Positions 23,068 to 30,526 of a stretch of 64,000 bases of DNA are shown here, piece by piece. The translations under genes were made by a program, and so were the position numbers. The notes under the pieces were generated by a model. The model searched no databases. It saw only the letters and a list, made by a program, of their open reading frames with translations, and was not told where the DNA came from. The stretch lies in the IMG/VR virus record IMGVR_UViG_3300019766_000011, positions 1-64,000 of that record; one strand, 5' to 3'. How positions within the stretch are numbered: the stretch's first letter is position 1; every line of letters begins with the position of its first letter. This DNA comes from a virus.

Positions 23068-23073
23068 TTCTAG

Positions 23074-23091
23074 AACCCTTAATTGGGTTTT
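23074..23091 (+). terminator. Terminator of the early block
   Basis: AACCC-TTAATT-GGGTT followed by TTT just after the stop at 23067. Confidence 0.65.
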
Positions 23092-23108
23092 GTACCTACC
23101 ACTACCTA

Positions 23109-23127
23109 GATGATAACCATTCTCATT
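23109..23127. promoter_or_regulatory. Fur-box-like site
   Basis: GATGATAACCATTCTCATT matches 14 of 16 defined positions of the Vibrio-type consensus. A weaker site at 23255-23273 matches 12 and one at 24150-24168 matches 13. Confidence 0.45.
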
Positions 23128-23651
23128 TGTATAAAGTTTAATCAATTATCACAAACCATATAATAATCAACCAAACCTTAAACGCCCTGTAAGCCCCTGT
23201 ACTAAACGCAAAATTTAAACCCTTGCCCTACTACTCTAAAACCCCAAACTCCCTAATAAGAACCATTCTCACCTATCCCTGAAGCAATCCCCATGCCAAC
23301 ATATACACCCATTATCAAACCCACATCAAAATATAATTGAACTGGGACAATTCCCCATAAATAAACCTTAACCACAATATACCCTTTCTCTTAATAGTGA
23401 ATAAGTGAGCGTTAGCGAACGAATGAACGTTCTCTTTAATTCCTATTAATATTATAAGTATAATTATCTATCCCCCCACTTCCCCCTCTCCCTATCCTTA
23501 ACCCTTCCCCATTCCCAACCCCTTTTTGGGTATCCCTATCCCCTTTCCCTATCCCCTTTTCCCAGTTCTTCAGGTAGCTAGGGGCTGTGCTGTCTCTCTC
23601 TCGTTCTCTCTTCTTCTCCCTTTTCCTGTCCCTCTCCTTTTCTCCTTTCCC

Positions 23652-23673
23652 CCCCCTTAGTGTACAGTTTAAG
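23652..23673 (+). repeat. 22-bp repeat, copy 1
   Basis: CCCCC followed by TTAGTGTACAGTTTAAG, identical to 30439-30460. Both copies end a pyrimidine-rich stretch, and the C-run differs (8 versus 5). Candidate phage promoter, origin or protein-binding element. Confidence 0.8.
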
Positions 23674-24225
23674 AGTACCAAAATCGCTACAGGCCACGGG
23701 ACACTAAGGCTACAGCGTTTTCACGATTTGTACAAAGCCTTGTATTGAGTAGGGTTATTATTGGGGGATTCCCGACCCCTTTTATTTAAGGAGTTAAGCC
23801 CTAATGTGTATACATTTTGTACACTTTCACTAATTGATCAGGTAGTCACACCCAGCACATTTAGGACATATATGCAACACTATACACATAACCAGTATTG
23901 TACATATATACAGTACTAGACCATGGTGGCATATGTCCTTACCATTAATTAGCACCCATGGCAAGGTATTAATTACCACCTACCACACACACATATGCAC
24001 ACATTAACCAAGCCACCCTATGCACTTGTAAGAGGTGTTCTATTCAATCCCATACAATCATCCACCCACAGGATAGGACCAACACAGGGCCTTACAATAA
24101 AGTCAACCCCTCAATTATCATGCCAACTCTTAACACGAATGGTAATGCAAATGAGAATGATTCGTATCTCAGATATTGCCAGAGAATGAGAAGCATCCCC
24201 ATCCCCGGTGCTGCCAGCCCTAGCG

Positions 24226-24292
24226 ATAAAATAAAATTTTAAAATTAAATTACCAATTATGCGGGATATGCGGAAATGCGGGTATTGCGGAG
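24226..24292. repeat. AT-rich stretch next to four short TGCGG repeats
   Basis: About 30 bases of almost pure A/T (around 24226-24257) are followed by TGCGG units near 24260, 24269, 24277 and 24286, spaced 8-9 bases. The combination resembles a small unwinding element with iterons. Confidence 0.5.
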
Positions 24293-24356
24293 GAGAGGGC
24301 TTCTAATGTGTTTAAAGAGGAGTATTAGGTCTTTGAGGGAATGTGTGCGCGGGAAG

Positions 24357-24378
24357 GAGAAAAGCCCTATAGGAGGGC
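24357..24378 (-). terminator. Terminator of the 24-30 kb minus operon
   Basis: On the minus strand GCCCT-CCTAT-AGGGC is followed by TTTTC, ten bases after the stop of the last gene in this operon. Confidence 0.6.
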
Positions 24379-24387
24379 GTATATATG

Positions 24388-24780
24388 CTATGTGGACTTG
24401 ATTAAACCATCTTTAGTAACTGTAACTAAGAATCGTGTTAGTACTTCCCTGTTGTCAATCTCCCGGATGAATGTAGCATTAAGGTACGGGTTGTATTTTA
24501 TAATTTCGTGCGCGGGGGATGTATATTCTGTACTTTCACAAACATTCTCAGGCAACTCTCTGAACCTGAATGGGTTAAAACCTTTACAATTTAGTATGGT
24601 TCCAGATATTAATGCATGTACATTCTTTTGCCCGGAATCCCGAACACGCTTCTGTCCTGCCTTGTTGATAGAGAAGATACAACCAGTCATCGTTATCTCA
24701 TCACAATGCCCTACTACTTTATTTTTATACTTTATAGATAATTTACCGTTTGTCACATTCCTGTATACTGATACTTTCAT
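24388..24780 (-). CDS. Conserved phage hypothetical protein, 130 aa
   Basis: The pattern VSVYRNVTNGKLSIKYK, then VGHCDEI and KNVHALISGTIL, resembles a widespread phage family of unknown function. AGGAG site upstream. Last gene of its operon. Confidence 0.72.
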   Translation of the reverse strand: MKVSVYRNVTNGKLSIKYKNKVVGHCDEITMTGCIFSINKAGQKRVRDSGQKNVHALISGTILNCKGFNPFRFRELPENVCESTEYTSPAHEIIKYNPYLNATFIREIDNREVLTRFLVTVTKDGLIKST

Positions 24781-24811
24781 TCTATTCTCCTATTGAATTA
24801 GATTTAGAGTA

Positions 24812-24835
24812 ACCTCCTAGATCCGTCTAGGAGGT
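24812..24835 (-). other. Intergenic hairpin
   Basis: ACCTCCTAGA and TCTAGGAGGT pair perfectly with a 4-base loop between the RNA ligase and the gene at 24388-24780. No T-run follows, so it is more likely a processing or regulatory hairpin. Confidence 0.5.
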
Positions 24836-24845
24836 ATGTAGTTTG

Positions 24846-25802
24846 TTAGAAGTTAGAGAAGAACCACTTACGGGCTTTTTCAGATAGGTATTTATTAACC
24901 TCTTTAGGGTCAAGGCCACTATCCTCTAAGGTGTCTGATTCTTCTTTGTGAATATCTTTAATAATCCATCGTAAGAAGTCACCAGTACCTTTTTGAGATG
25001 GCTCAATATTATTTTGGGTGAATACTTCATCCATACCTTGTTTTAATCGGTTTTCCGTAACAGTATAATCTACAAAGGTTCTAATATTGGCCATCTTGAC
25101 TGTATCTACAGGGGCTAGTGTCTTTACCTTAGATACTGAGTGCTTCTGTCCTTTTACTTTGAATCGGAATAGACCATGTGATGAATTATGAGTCCAAACG
25201 ATGCCCTCACCTACCCCGGATACTCCAAGATACTTACCAATAGGACATTCCTCTTCTACACGCATTGTAGCCTGTTCTAATAACTCCTGAGATTCTTCAG
25301 GTCGGCTAAAATCAATATCAATACTGAATGTAGGGAACTCATTAATACAGTAGATAGGTGCTTTACATATATAATTAAGCGAAGGAGGCAGTACAAGCCA
25401 GCGTTCTCCGATCTTTACTCCAAAGATAATAAACATCTTAGGAAGTTCTGCAAGAGCCACACCTTTTTGAATATTTTCGCCACACCACTCCCCAAATAGG
25501 GTTATAATGTTGGAATCATCTTTAACACTTTTACAGATACTAATAAGGTCATCTAGATATTCATCACAGAATTTAGCAAAACCTGCATTATCGTCACCTA
25601 AGCTAATAACCCTGTTACGACTTTGTGTAAGATACTCCCCAGTTGATGGGTCATATTGGAATCCTGCATTAGTACCATGGGCTTTAACAGTTCCCTTAAA
25701 ATTAAGAGTAGTCTCTGAAGGACCAAGTGTGGAGCATCTATTCACTTCCTTGACAACTTGACGATACTGATTAATTGACGGGTATTTTTCAAATTCTAAC
25801 AT
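24846..25802 (-). CDS. RNA ligase (Rnl2-like)
   Basis: 318 residues with the nucleotidyltransferase motif I FKGTVKAHGTNAGF (catalytic Lys of KAHG), SRNRVIS, motif III FGEWCGENIQKG, motif IV GEGIVW and motif V FRFKVKG. This matches phage Rnl2-family RNA ligases that seal 3'-OH and 5'-phosphate RNA ends using ATP. It may repair tRNAs cut by host defence nucleases; the HAD phosphatase at 16408-16890 could heal ends first. Confidence 0.88.
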   Translation of the reverse strand: MLEFEKYPSINQYRQVVKEVNRCSTLGPSETTLNFKGTVKAHGTNAGFQYDPSTGEYLTQSRNRVISLGDDNAGFAKFCDEYLDDLISICKSVKDDSNIITLFGEWCGENIQKGVALAELPKMFIIFGVKIGERWLVLPPSLNYICKAPIYCINEFPTFSIDIDFSRPEESQELLEQATMRVEEECPIGKYLGVSGVGEGIVWTHNSSHGLFRFKVKGQKHSVSKVKTLAPVDTVKMANIRTFVDYTVTENRLKQGMDEVFTQNNIEPSQKGTGDFLRWIIKDIHKEESDTLEDSGLDPKEVNKYLSEKARKWFFSNF

Positions 25803-25806
25803 AATA

Positions 25807-26205
25807 TTATCCTTTATTTGTATTGGTTAAAGTGAGTGTTGGGTTTTCAGATAGTATTTTCTTCTTAAGTACTTCCATCTGATGGATATTACTTTCTATC
25901 CTTTCAAGTTCGTTACGTTTCGCTTCCATCTCTTTAAAGATAGCATGGGCTTCTCTTTTTTTACGTTCTTCTTCTGTTTCAGAACATCGACTACACTTGT
26001 TAATATCCAATGGAATAGATATAAGTTCTGAGTACGAAGCCATAAAGCGATTACAACAGCAGCAATAGACATCATACCAATCATGATCCCGGATAGAAGG
26101 GATAGGTTCTTCAGATTTAAGGGTATTAATAGAATCATCTACAGCTTCTTTAACGGACTCTAACATGGACTTCAAATTATCTTTACTTATTGGATCTTTC
26201 ATCAT
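25807..26205 (-). CDS. Zinc-ribbon and coiled-coil protein, 132 aa
   Basis: CCCCNRF and KCSRCSE form a likely zinc ribbon near residues 48-78, followed by a Lys/Glu-rich coiled coil of about 45 residues. AGGAG site upstream. No function recognised. Confidence 0.7.
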   Translation of the reverse strand: MMKDPISKDNLKSMLESVKEAVDDSINTLKSEEPIPSIRDHDWYDVYCCCCNRFMASYSELISIPLDINKCSRCSETEEERKKREAHAIFKEMEAKRNELERIESNIHQMEVLKKKILSENPTLTLTNTNKG

Positions 26206-26282
26206 TAACTCCTAATTAGTTTAAGGATTTTATATAAACCTTCAGTATCTCAGAAAACCTTCAGGTTTATTTAAGCAAGAAC

Positions 26283-26441
26283 CTACTTCACAAGAACTGA
26301 AAAGTCGTTAGGTTCTAATGGGTACTTATTAGGAGTAAGTCCTCCGAATACGAAAATGTAATTAACTCCCGAATCAGGAACTACTTCACAATAAGTGTAA
26401 GTACCAAAGGTATCTACTATCGTTTGTGTGAATATTTCCAT
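26283..26441 (-). CDS. Small hypothetical protein, 52 aa
   Basis: ATG at 26441 behind ATAGGAGTTATTA, reading MEIFTQTIVDTFGTYTY... to TAG at 26283-26285. Compact beta-rich sequence. No family recognised. Confidence 0.65.
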   Translation of the reverse strand: MEIFTQTIVDTFGTYTYCEVVPDSGVNYIFVFGGLTPNKYPLEPNDFSVLVK

Positions 26442-26475
26442 TAATAACTCCTATTTGTCAGATTTAAGAAACAAT

Positions 26476-26628
26476 TTAGTACATTGCTTTAGTACTACCA
26501 CAGTGTATACATTTATATTTAGTACGTCCACTACTATCTTTACAAATTATTTTAAACCTGTAACTATATGGTCTATGAAACTGTTTAGACCATTTATGTC
26601 CAAATAACCAACATAATAGAGTCTTCAT
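26476..26628 (-). CDS. Small basic Cys protein, 50 aa
   Basis: ATG at 26628 overlaps the stop of the upstream gene (TAATG) and has GGAGG upstream. Hydrophobic start (MKTLLCWLFGHKW) and YKCIHCGST, a zinc-knuckle-like pair. Unknown role. Confidence 0.65.
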   Translation of the reverse strand: MKTLLCWLFGHKWSKQFHRPYSYRFKIICKDSSGRTKYKCIHCGSTKAMY

Positions 26629-26837
26629 TAAATTACCTCCAAATTAAATTCTAGGTAGGCACCATTAGCTGGCCAGTGTCCTAAAATATAAACTAACCAT
26701 TTACGGGTGTACTCCATCTTACCCGTATGTTTGTTCCTTGAGAGGCTATCAGGGCCATCTAGACGATGACCTACGATACCTACCTTTCCTTTATATTTCC
26801 CTGTTAGCACTTTAACTTGCTTATCCATTAAACTCAT
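26628..26837 (-). CDS. KOW-like small protein, 69 aa
   Basis: VKVLTGKYKGKVGIVGH resembles a KOW motif (nucleic-acid or protein binding as in NusG and ribosomal proteins), followed by a conserved-looking Trp-rich beta part. Function unproven. Confidence 0.62.
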   Translation of the reverse strand: MSLMDKQVKVLTGKYKGKVGIVGHRLDGPDSLSRNKHTGKMEYTRKWLVYILGHWPANGAYLEFNLEVI

Positions 26838-26874
26838 ATTAACTCCTAGTTATTAAATTTAATAAAGCCACCAG

Positions 26875-27066
26875 CTAATTATTATCAACTACTTCATTAA
26901 GTAACTGTATGCCTTTTTGATTCCAACCTTTACGCCAACCTTCTAGGTAAATATATCTACGAGGATTCTGACCACCTGAAGGAGGTGTAGGTTTCTTCAT
27001 ATCATATCCATGGATACGACCCTGTACAAATTCATCATAAATCTCAATGTTTGATATTTCTAACAT
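26875..27066 (-). CDS. Small protein with weak RMF-like C-terminal pattern, 63 aa
   Basis: The region GRIHGYDMKK...PRRYIYLEGWRKGW recalls ribosome modulation factor-type proteins (Arg-rich, GW-x-x-GW ending). The similarity is weak and from memory. TAATG overlap with the upstream gene. Confidence 0.55.
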   Translation of the reverse strand: MLEISNIEIYDEFVQGRIHGYDMKKPTPPSGGQNPRRYIYLEGWRKGWNQKGIQLLNEVVDNN

Positions 27067-27302
27067 TATGAAATACCTTTATGATTATTGGAAACATATC
27101 GGTTAACGTGATTTAAACCCTCAGTTAATTTATCAATTTGTTTTTGCTGTTCACATATCTTCCAAGCCAACATGTAGGTTAGTCCAGAAGCTCCTGATAG
27201 GTTTTCATCTATTACAGCATGTTTAAAAGCTTCAGAATCCCAAATCTCTTTTAAAAGATCCTTAACCGGAGTTTCTTTAAGGTGTTTGATACTTTTAGCC
27301 AT
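27066..27302 (-). CDS. Hypothetical protein, 78 aa
   Basis: Helical throughout (LKEIWDSEAFKHAV, QQKQIDKLTEGLNHV), possibly coiled coil. No family recognised. Confidence 0.62.
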   Translation of the reverse strand: MAKSIKHLKETPVKDLLKEIWDSEAFKHAVIDENLSGASGLTYMLAWKICEQQKQIDKLTEGLNHVNRYVSNNHKGIS

Positions 27303-27409
27303 TCTAGTTACCTCTCAACTTATTAATAATACGATTACGAACTTGAACATCAGTTTCACCTAATCTTCTTTTATCTAAATCATATAAGTCTAACTGTTCA
27401 TCTAACTGT
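27303..27409 (-). other. Open frame lacking a start codon
   Basis: On the minus strand about 34 sense codons (QLDEQLDLYDLDKRR...NKLRGN, TAG at 27303) look coding but have no ATG, GTG or TTG near their start. They lie in the -1 frame relative to the end of the upstream gene, and a short direct repeat of ACAGTTAGA occurs at the junction. A frameshifted extension or a decayed gene is possible. Confidence 0.4.
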
Positions 27410-27629
27410 TATTACCTGTTAAGATTTCGATACCGTCATCGTCTAGTTCTGGAAGCTCTTCTCTTAGTTTATTAGCCTGATCTATTGACATTATCAAATT
27501 AACAGGACCAATGCGTACATTGACCCTTTCTGGGAAATGTTGTGGATCTGGGTTCTTAAGTTTTACTACTTCGGGATCACCATCACTACATACAATATTA
27601 ACAAGAGCTACAGGACTATCAGATTCCAT
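27402..27629 (-). CDS. Hypothetical protein, 75 aa
   Basis: ATG at 27629 (MESDSPVALV) behind AGGAGG; the longer frame lies inside the upstream gene. Beta-rich with VNVRIGPVNLIMS and an acidic ending. Confidence 0.65.
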   Translation of the reverse strand: MESDSPVALVNIVCSDGDPEVVKLKNPDPQHFPERVNVRIGPVNLIMSIDQANKLREELPELDDDGIEILTGNNS

Positions 27630-28168
27630 TATATTCCTCCTTTTATTATGTAACCAATCCATAATAACAGACCAACAATTAAGAAGGAAGACATAATTGG
27701 ATAATCCATAAAATGAGGGACGGTATTTTCAATGTCGTTACCTAAATTAGGACCAATCGTTTGATTAGGTTTTATATTATTTATTGAATTATCTGCATAT
27801 ATTAAACGAGAGAAAATATAATTCAATTTAGTGTTATCAAAATAACCATATAGTATAAGGATATTCCTAAAGGTTAGTCCATCTAATTTATGGGGATCAT
27901 CATTAGTGCTCAAGAAATATTGAGTCTTTTCATTACCTTTAGTATCTACCGTTACAATACGACTAGGGACTACACGGTAATTATTATAATAAATAATAAC
28001 TTCCTTATAGTAAGTTGCTTCACGCTCTCTTTTGATATATTCCATTACGGAATCTAGAGTTGCATAAAGGATTATAATATTATTACTATTACTTGGTTTT
28101 AAAATAGCCGGATATCCACTAACAACCTTAGTAATTTTGATACCATTATCATCTGTTTTACATGCCAT
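27629..28168 (-). CDS. Hypothetical protein with C-terminal membrane helix, 179 aa
   Basis: Soluble alpha/beta first 150 residues and a C-terminal transmembrane segment (MSSFLIVGLLLWIGYII). A tail-anchored topology is likely. The stop overlaps the next start. Confidence 0.66.
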   Translation of the reverse strand: MACKTDDNGIKITKVVSGYPAILKPSNSNNIIILYATLDSVMEYIKREREATYYKEVIIYYNNYRVVPSRIVTVDTKGNEKTQYFLSTNDDPHKLDGLTFRNILILYGYFDNTKLNYIFSRLIYADNSINNIKPNQTIGPNLGNDIENTVPHFMDYPIMSSFLIVGLLLWIGYIIKGGI

Positions 28169-28170
28169 TA

Positions 28171-28413
28171 TTACTCTCCTATTTCTGAAGGATTATTAGG
28201 TTCATAAACTGGAATAAATTTAGTCATATTCATGAATAAATCATTACTTGTTCCGACTTCTTGCCAGAAGTCAACAGGTCCTATTGGTTTGTACTTATTT
28301 AATCGACAAAGTTTTTTACTACCACATGGGAAGTAAACCCAGCAAAACTGTTGATCTTTTAGTAAGTCATTATACCTATCAACTTCAATCCACTCATCTA
28401 ATTCTTTTAACAT
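28171..28413 (-). CDS. Hypothetical protein, 80 aa
   Basis: Aromatic-rich small protein with two Cys (FCWVYFPCGSKKLC). Lies tightly between the neighbours. Not recognised. Confidence 0.62.
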   Translation of the reverse strand: MLKELDEWIEVDRYNDLLKDQQFCWVYFPCGSKKLCRLNKYKPIGPVDFWQEVGTSNDLFMNMTKFIPVYEPNNPSEIGE

Positions 28414-28857
28414 TTAAAGACCCTTAAATCGATATGAGTAACCTGCACCTACAAGCGAATCTGGTACTAATATAAATGTGATTCCAACATCTCCTAGGTA
28501 CTTAGTGTAACCAAAAGATGGGAGGATTACATATTTATCTAGAGTATGCATACTCTCTGGGTATCCGGAGATTATAGATAAATCGAAACTAAACCCGGTA
28601 GCCTTAAAGTCCCAACGATTAGTAACTAGAAAAGATTGACGACAGTGTGTATTGATGTAAGCCCCTACACCTAAGTTTTTATAACGATAAGCTACTAGGT
28701 CATGTTCTTCGTTAAAACACTCCCAAGGCTTCACAGTTCGATCAAAGTGGTATGTCCACAGTCCTAAGTCTAATACATGTTCAGGCTCTTTAGCCATTGC
28801 TGGCTGACAAGATACTAATGTAAAAACCAGTGTAATTAAAGTAATTAATTTGTTCAT
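28414..28857 (-). CDS. Exported beta-rich protein, possible lipoprotein (PagP-like?)
   Basis: 147 residues. The N-terminus MNKLITLITLVFTLVSCQPA is a signal peptide; LVSC fits a lipobox, while AMA-KE just after would suit signal peptidase I. The mature part is beta-strand-rich with YHFDR, NEEHDLVAYRYKNLG and a final GAGYSYRFKGL strand, resembling small outer-membrane barrels such as PagP. The PagP likeness is weak and from memory. It could alter the outer membrane during infection. Confidence 0.6.
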   Translation of the reverse strand: MNKLITLITLVFTLVSCQPAMAKEPEHVLDLGLWTYHFDRTVKPWECFNEEHDLVAYRYKNLGVGAYINTHCRQSFLVTNRWDFKATGFSFDLSIISGYPESMHTLDKYVILPSFGYTKYLGDVGITFILVPDSLVGAGYSYRFKGL

Positions 28858-28874
28858 AAATTGATCTCCTTTTG

Positions 28875-28902
28875 TATGGAGGCGATTTATTTCGCCTCCA
28901 TA
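28875..28902 (-). terminator. Hairpin upstream of the exported protein gene
   Basis: TATGGAGGCG and CGCCTCCATA form a 10-bp stem with an 8-base loop between two minus-strand genes. It is followed by CAAAAGG rather than a T-run, so terminator strength is doubtful. Confidence 0.5.
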
Positions 28903-28909
28903 TTATTAG

Positions 28910-29239
28910 TTAGTTACGAATCCCACTAATAATACGATATTTAGGTGGGTTCCTTACATGAGATTGAATAGGTACACCTGTTTGCGTTGCATAAGTTTTA
29001 ACTTTACGTACTTGATAAAAGGGTACTCCGTAAAGTGTACCATAATTAAGTAGTTCAACTGTTAAATTACTTAGTTCTCTTTTATTTTCAATTTCTAAGA
29101 GTAAAGAAAGATAGTAATCTTCTTCTACATAAACTTCAAGAGGTTCGGGCTTACCTGTCTTCCTCGTACTTTCATACCTCCTAATGTGAATTGAATTAGC
29201 TAAATCATCAAACAAGGGGGTAGTAGATACACTAGCCAT
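28910..29239 (-). CDS. Hypothetical protein, 109 aa
   Basis: Helical first half and basic C-terminus. Starts in a TAATG overlap with the DUF1353 gene. No recognised family. Confidence 0.62.
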   Translation of the reverse strand: MASVSTTPLFDDLANSIHIRRYESTRKTGKPEPLEVYVEEDYYLSLLLEIENKRELSNLTVELLNYGTLYGVPFYQVRKVKTYATQTGVPIQSHVRNPPKYRIISGIRN

Positions 29240-29661
29240 TATAACAAACCCTTAAACCATTTGGTAATCTTACGGTATTTAACAACTGCTTTATACATGA
29301 TACGTGTGGTGCACTTATCAACACCCTCTTCCTTTAGTAAGAATCGGAAAGCTTTATCACGTAGTTCACCATTATCATCTTGATCACACATATGATCGTG
29401 AATAAGTGAAGGTATCTTAAACTCTTCATCAAGTGGATCACCTATAAGTGAATGGAAACCATATGGAATAGATGCACTAAATCGGTAATCTTCTGCTATA
29501 GTATCTTCATGTAGAGAATATGTATAGGAATGTCCTTGTACCTTTGCAGCCTTAGAATCCCAGTACCTAATCTCAAATGACACATAATCGTTTAATTGGT
29601 GACGTACACCCTTGATACTCGAATCTACTTCTGAATAATCTATTGATAATATTTTAATCAT
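29239..29661 (-). CDS. DUF1353 family protein, 140 aa
   Basis: ASIPYGFHSLIGD, IPSLIHDHMCDQ and RDKAFRFLLKEEGVDKCT then MYKAV match the DUF1353 pattern of small phage proteins with conserved His/Asp, function unknown. Usual length. Confidence 0.75.
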   Translation of the reverse strand: MIKILSIDYSEVDSSIKGVRHQLNDYVSFEIRYWDSKAAKVQGHSYTYSLHEDTIAEDYRFSASIPYGFHSLIGDPLDEEFKIPSLIHDHMCDQDDNGELRDKAFRFLLKEEGVDKCTTRIMYKAVVKYRKITKWFKGLL

Positions 29662-29670
29662 ATCTTCTCC

Positions 29671-30057
29671 TTACACTCTGATAATTTTAGGTTTCTTATG
29701 CTTAGGAGATCTAGACTCACCAAGCATACTATAATGAATTTCATCATCTTGTTCAAATTCTAATATATATTGAGTGATGAAGTCAATCATTTTTACAACA
29801 GTTTTCATAGAGCATCCTCGGATACCCGGAATTGACCTAACTTTCTTAAAACTAAATGGCCTTAATACGATAGCACCATCTTCAATACTTTTACGGTGGC
29901 ACCAAACATACTTCCAATGGTTAGCCTCATCGTAGCTTACAGACCATACGTACCCGTGAGGTACAAGTCCGTCATAGCGTTCACCTGTACCATAGATAAC
30001 TCCCATATGGCGACCATTTATATCACCTGTTAATGCATTCTTGAATTTTCGACCCAT
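29671..30057 (-). CDS. Hypothetical protein, 128 aa
   Basis: CAGGAGGT site before ATG. Trp-rich beta part (GYVWSVSYDEANHWKYVW) and basic C-terminus. Not recognised. Confidence 0.64.
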   Translation of the reverse strand: MGRKFKNALTGDINGRHMGVIYGTGERYDGLVPHGYVWSVSYDEANHWKYVWCHRKSIEDGAIVLRPFSFKKVRSIPGIRGCSMKTVVKMIDFITQYILEFEQDDEIHYSMLGESRSPKHKKPKIIRV

Positions 30058-30149
30058 AGACCTATACCTCCTGTAGGCTCTTGTGAGGTTATTTTAACTT
30101 AAACCTAAGTAACGCCATTAATTATCTGCTAAATAGCGTCACAGCTATA

Positions 30150-30287
30150 CTAGCGAGGCTTACGACCCTTAAACCCATCCACAATATCACCCCAAATGCT
30201 AAATATTATAATTAATATTAAAATTATTGTGAATTTCAGAAAAGTTAGTATCCCCTTCAAACGAGTAAATTTACGTAATATCTTCAT
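30150..30287 (-). CDS. Small membrane protein, 45 aa
   Basis: ATG at 30287 behind GGATAGGAG, reading MKILRKFTRLKGILTFLKF, then a pure Ile/Leu membrane helix (TIILILIIIFSIW) and a basic tail to TAG at 30150-30152. First gene of the 24-30 kb operon. Confidence 0.66.
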   Translation of the reverse strand: MKILRKFTRLKGILTFLKFTIILILIIIFSIWGDIVDGFKGRKPR

Positions 30288-30318
30288 ATTTCTCCTATCC
30301 TACGATTAATAATTATTA

Positions 30319-30347
30319 ATAATATAATACTAAATATAATAATACAA
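30319..30347 (-). promoter_or_regulatory. Candidate promoter of the 24-30 kb minus operon
   Basis: TTGTAT, 17 bases, TATTAT on the minus strand, about 30 bases upstream of the small membrane gene. The stretch is nearly all A/T, so chance is a real alternative. Confidence 0.35.
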
Positions 30348-30438
30348 GTAATAATATAAATATAATCACAGACGAAGTGACGAGCGAGAGCGAGGAGCTG
30401 AAGTAACCTGTGATTCTATTCCACCTTTTCCTATCTTT

Positions 30439-30460
30439 CCCCCTTAGTGTACAGTTTAAG
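30439..30460 (+). repeat. 22-bp repeat, copy 2
   Basis: Identical to 23652-23673 (CCCCC plus TTAGTGTACAGTTTAAG). It ends three bases upstream of the -35 of the promoter before the polymerase genes, so it may bind a regulator or phage polymerase. Confidence 0.8.
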
Positions 30461-30463
30461 GAT

Positions 30464-30492
30464 TTGACAGGTACTTTTTAAGGGTGTAAAGT
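30464..30492 (+). promoter_or_regulatory. Host-type promoter of the polymerase-like/RNA polymerase operon
   Basis: TTGACA (perfect -35), 17 bases, TAAAGT, about 34 bases before the ATG at 30527. This would let host RNA polymerase express the phage RNA polymerase. Confidence 0.7.
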
Positions 30493-30526
30493 AGGTTAAT
30501 AATTTTAAGTAGTGAGGAGTAGATTT

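Larger units (their letters stand above)
23092..24356. other. 1.3-kb noncoding region, candidate origin/control region
   Basis: No ORF here looks coding. From about 23140 to 23390 the plus strand is markedly G-poor and C-rich. About 23470-23656 is an almost pure C/T tract with CTCTCTCT and long C-runs (purine-rich on the minus strand). Farther on are many GTAC-, TATAC- and CACAC-type short motifs, Fur-box-like sites at 23109, 23255 and 24150, and an AT-rich stretch beside short TGCGG repeats near 24230-24290. Such strand asymmetry and direct repeats fit an origin, which is inference. Confidence 0.55.

Noticed and set aside
23436-23681. 81-aa minus-strand ORF over the C/T tract
   Set aside because: Its translation is simple Lys/Arg/Glu/Gly repetition from the purine-rich strand, with no ribosome site; a by-product of base composition.
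24341-24796. 151-aa plus-strand ORF
   Set aside because: It is the antisense of the conserved gene at 24388-24780 and crosses that operon's terminator.
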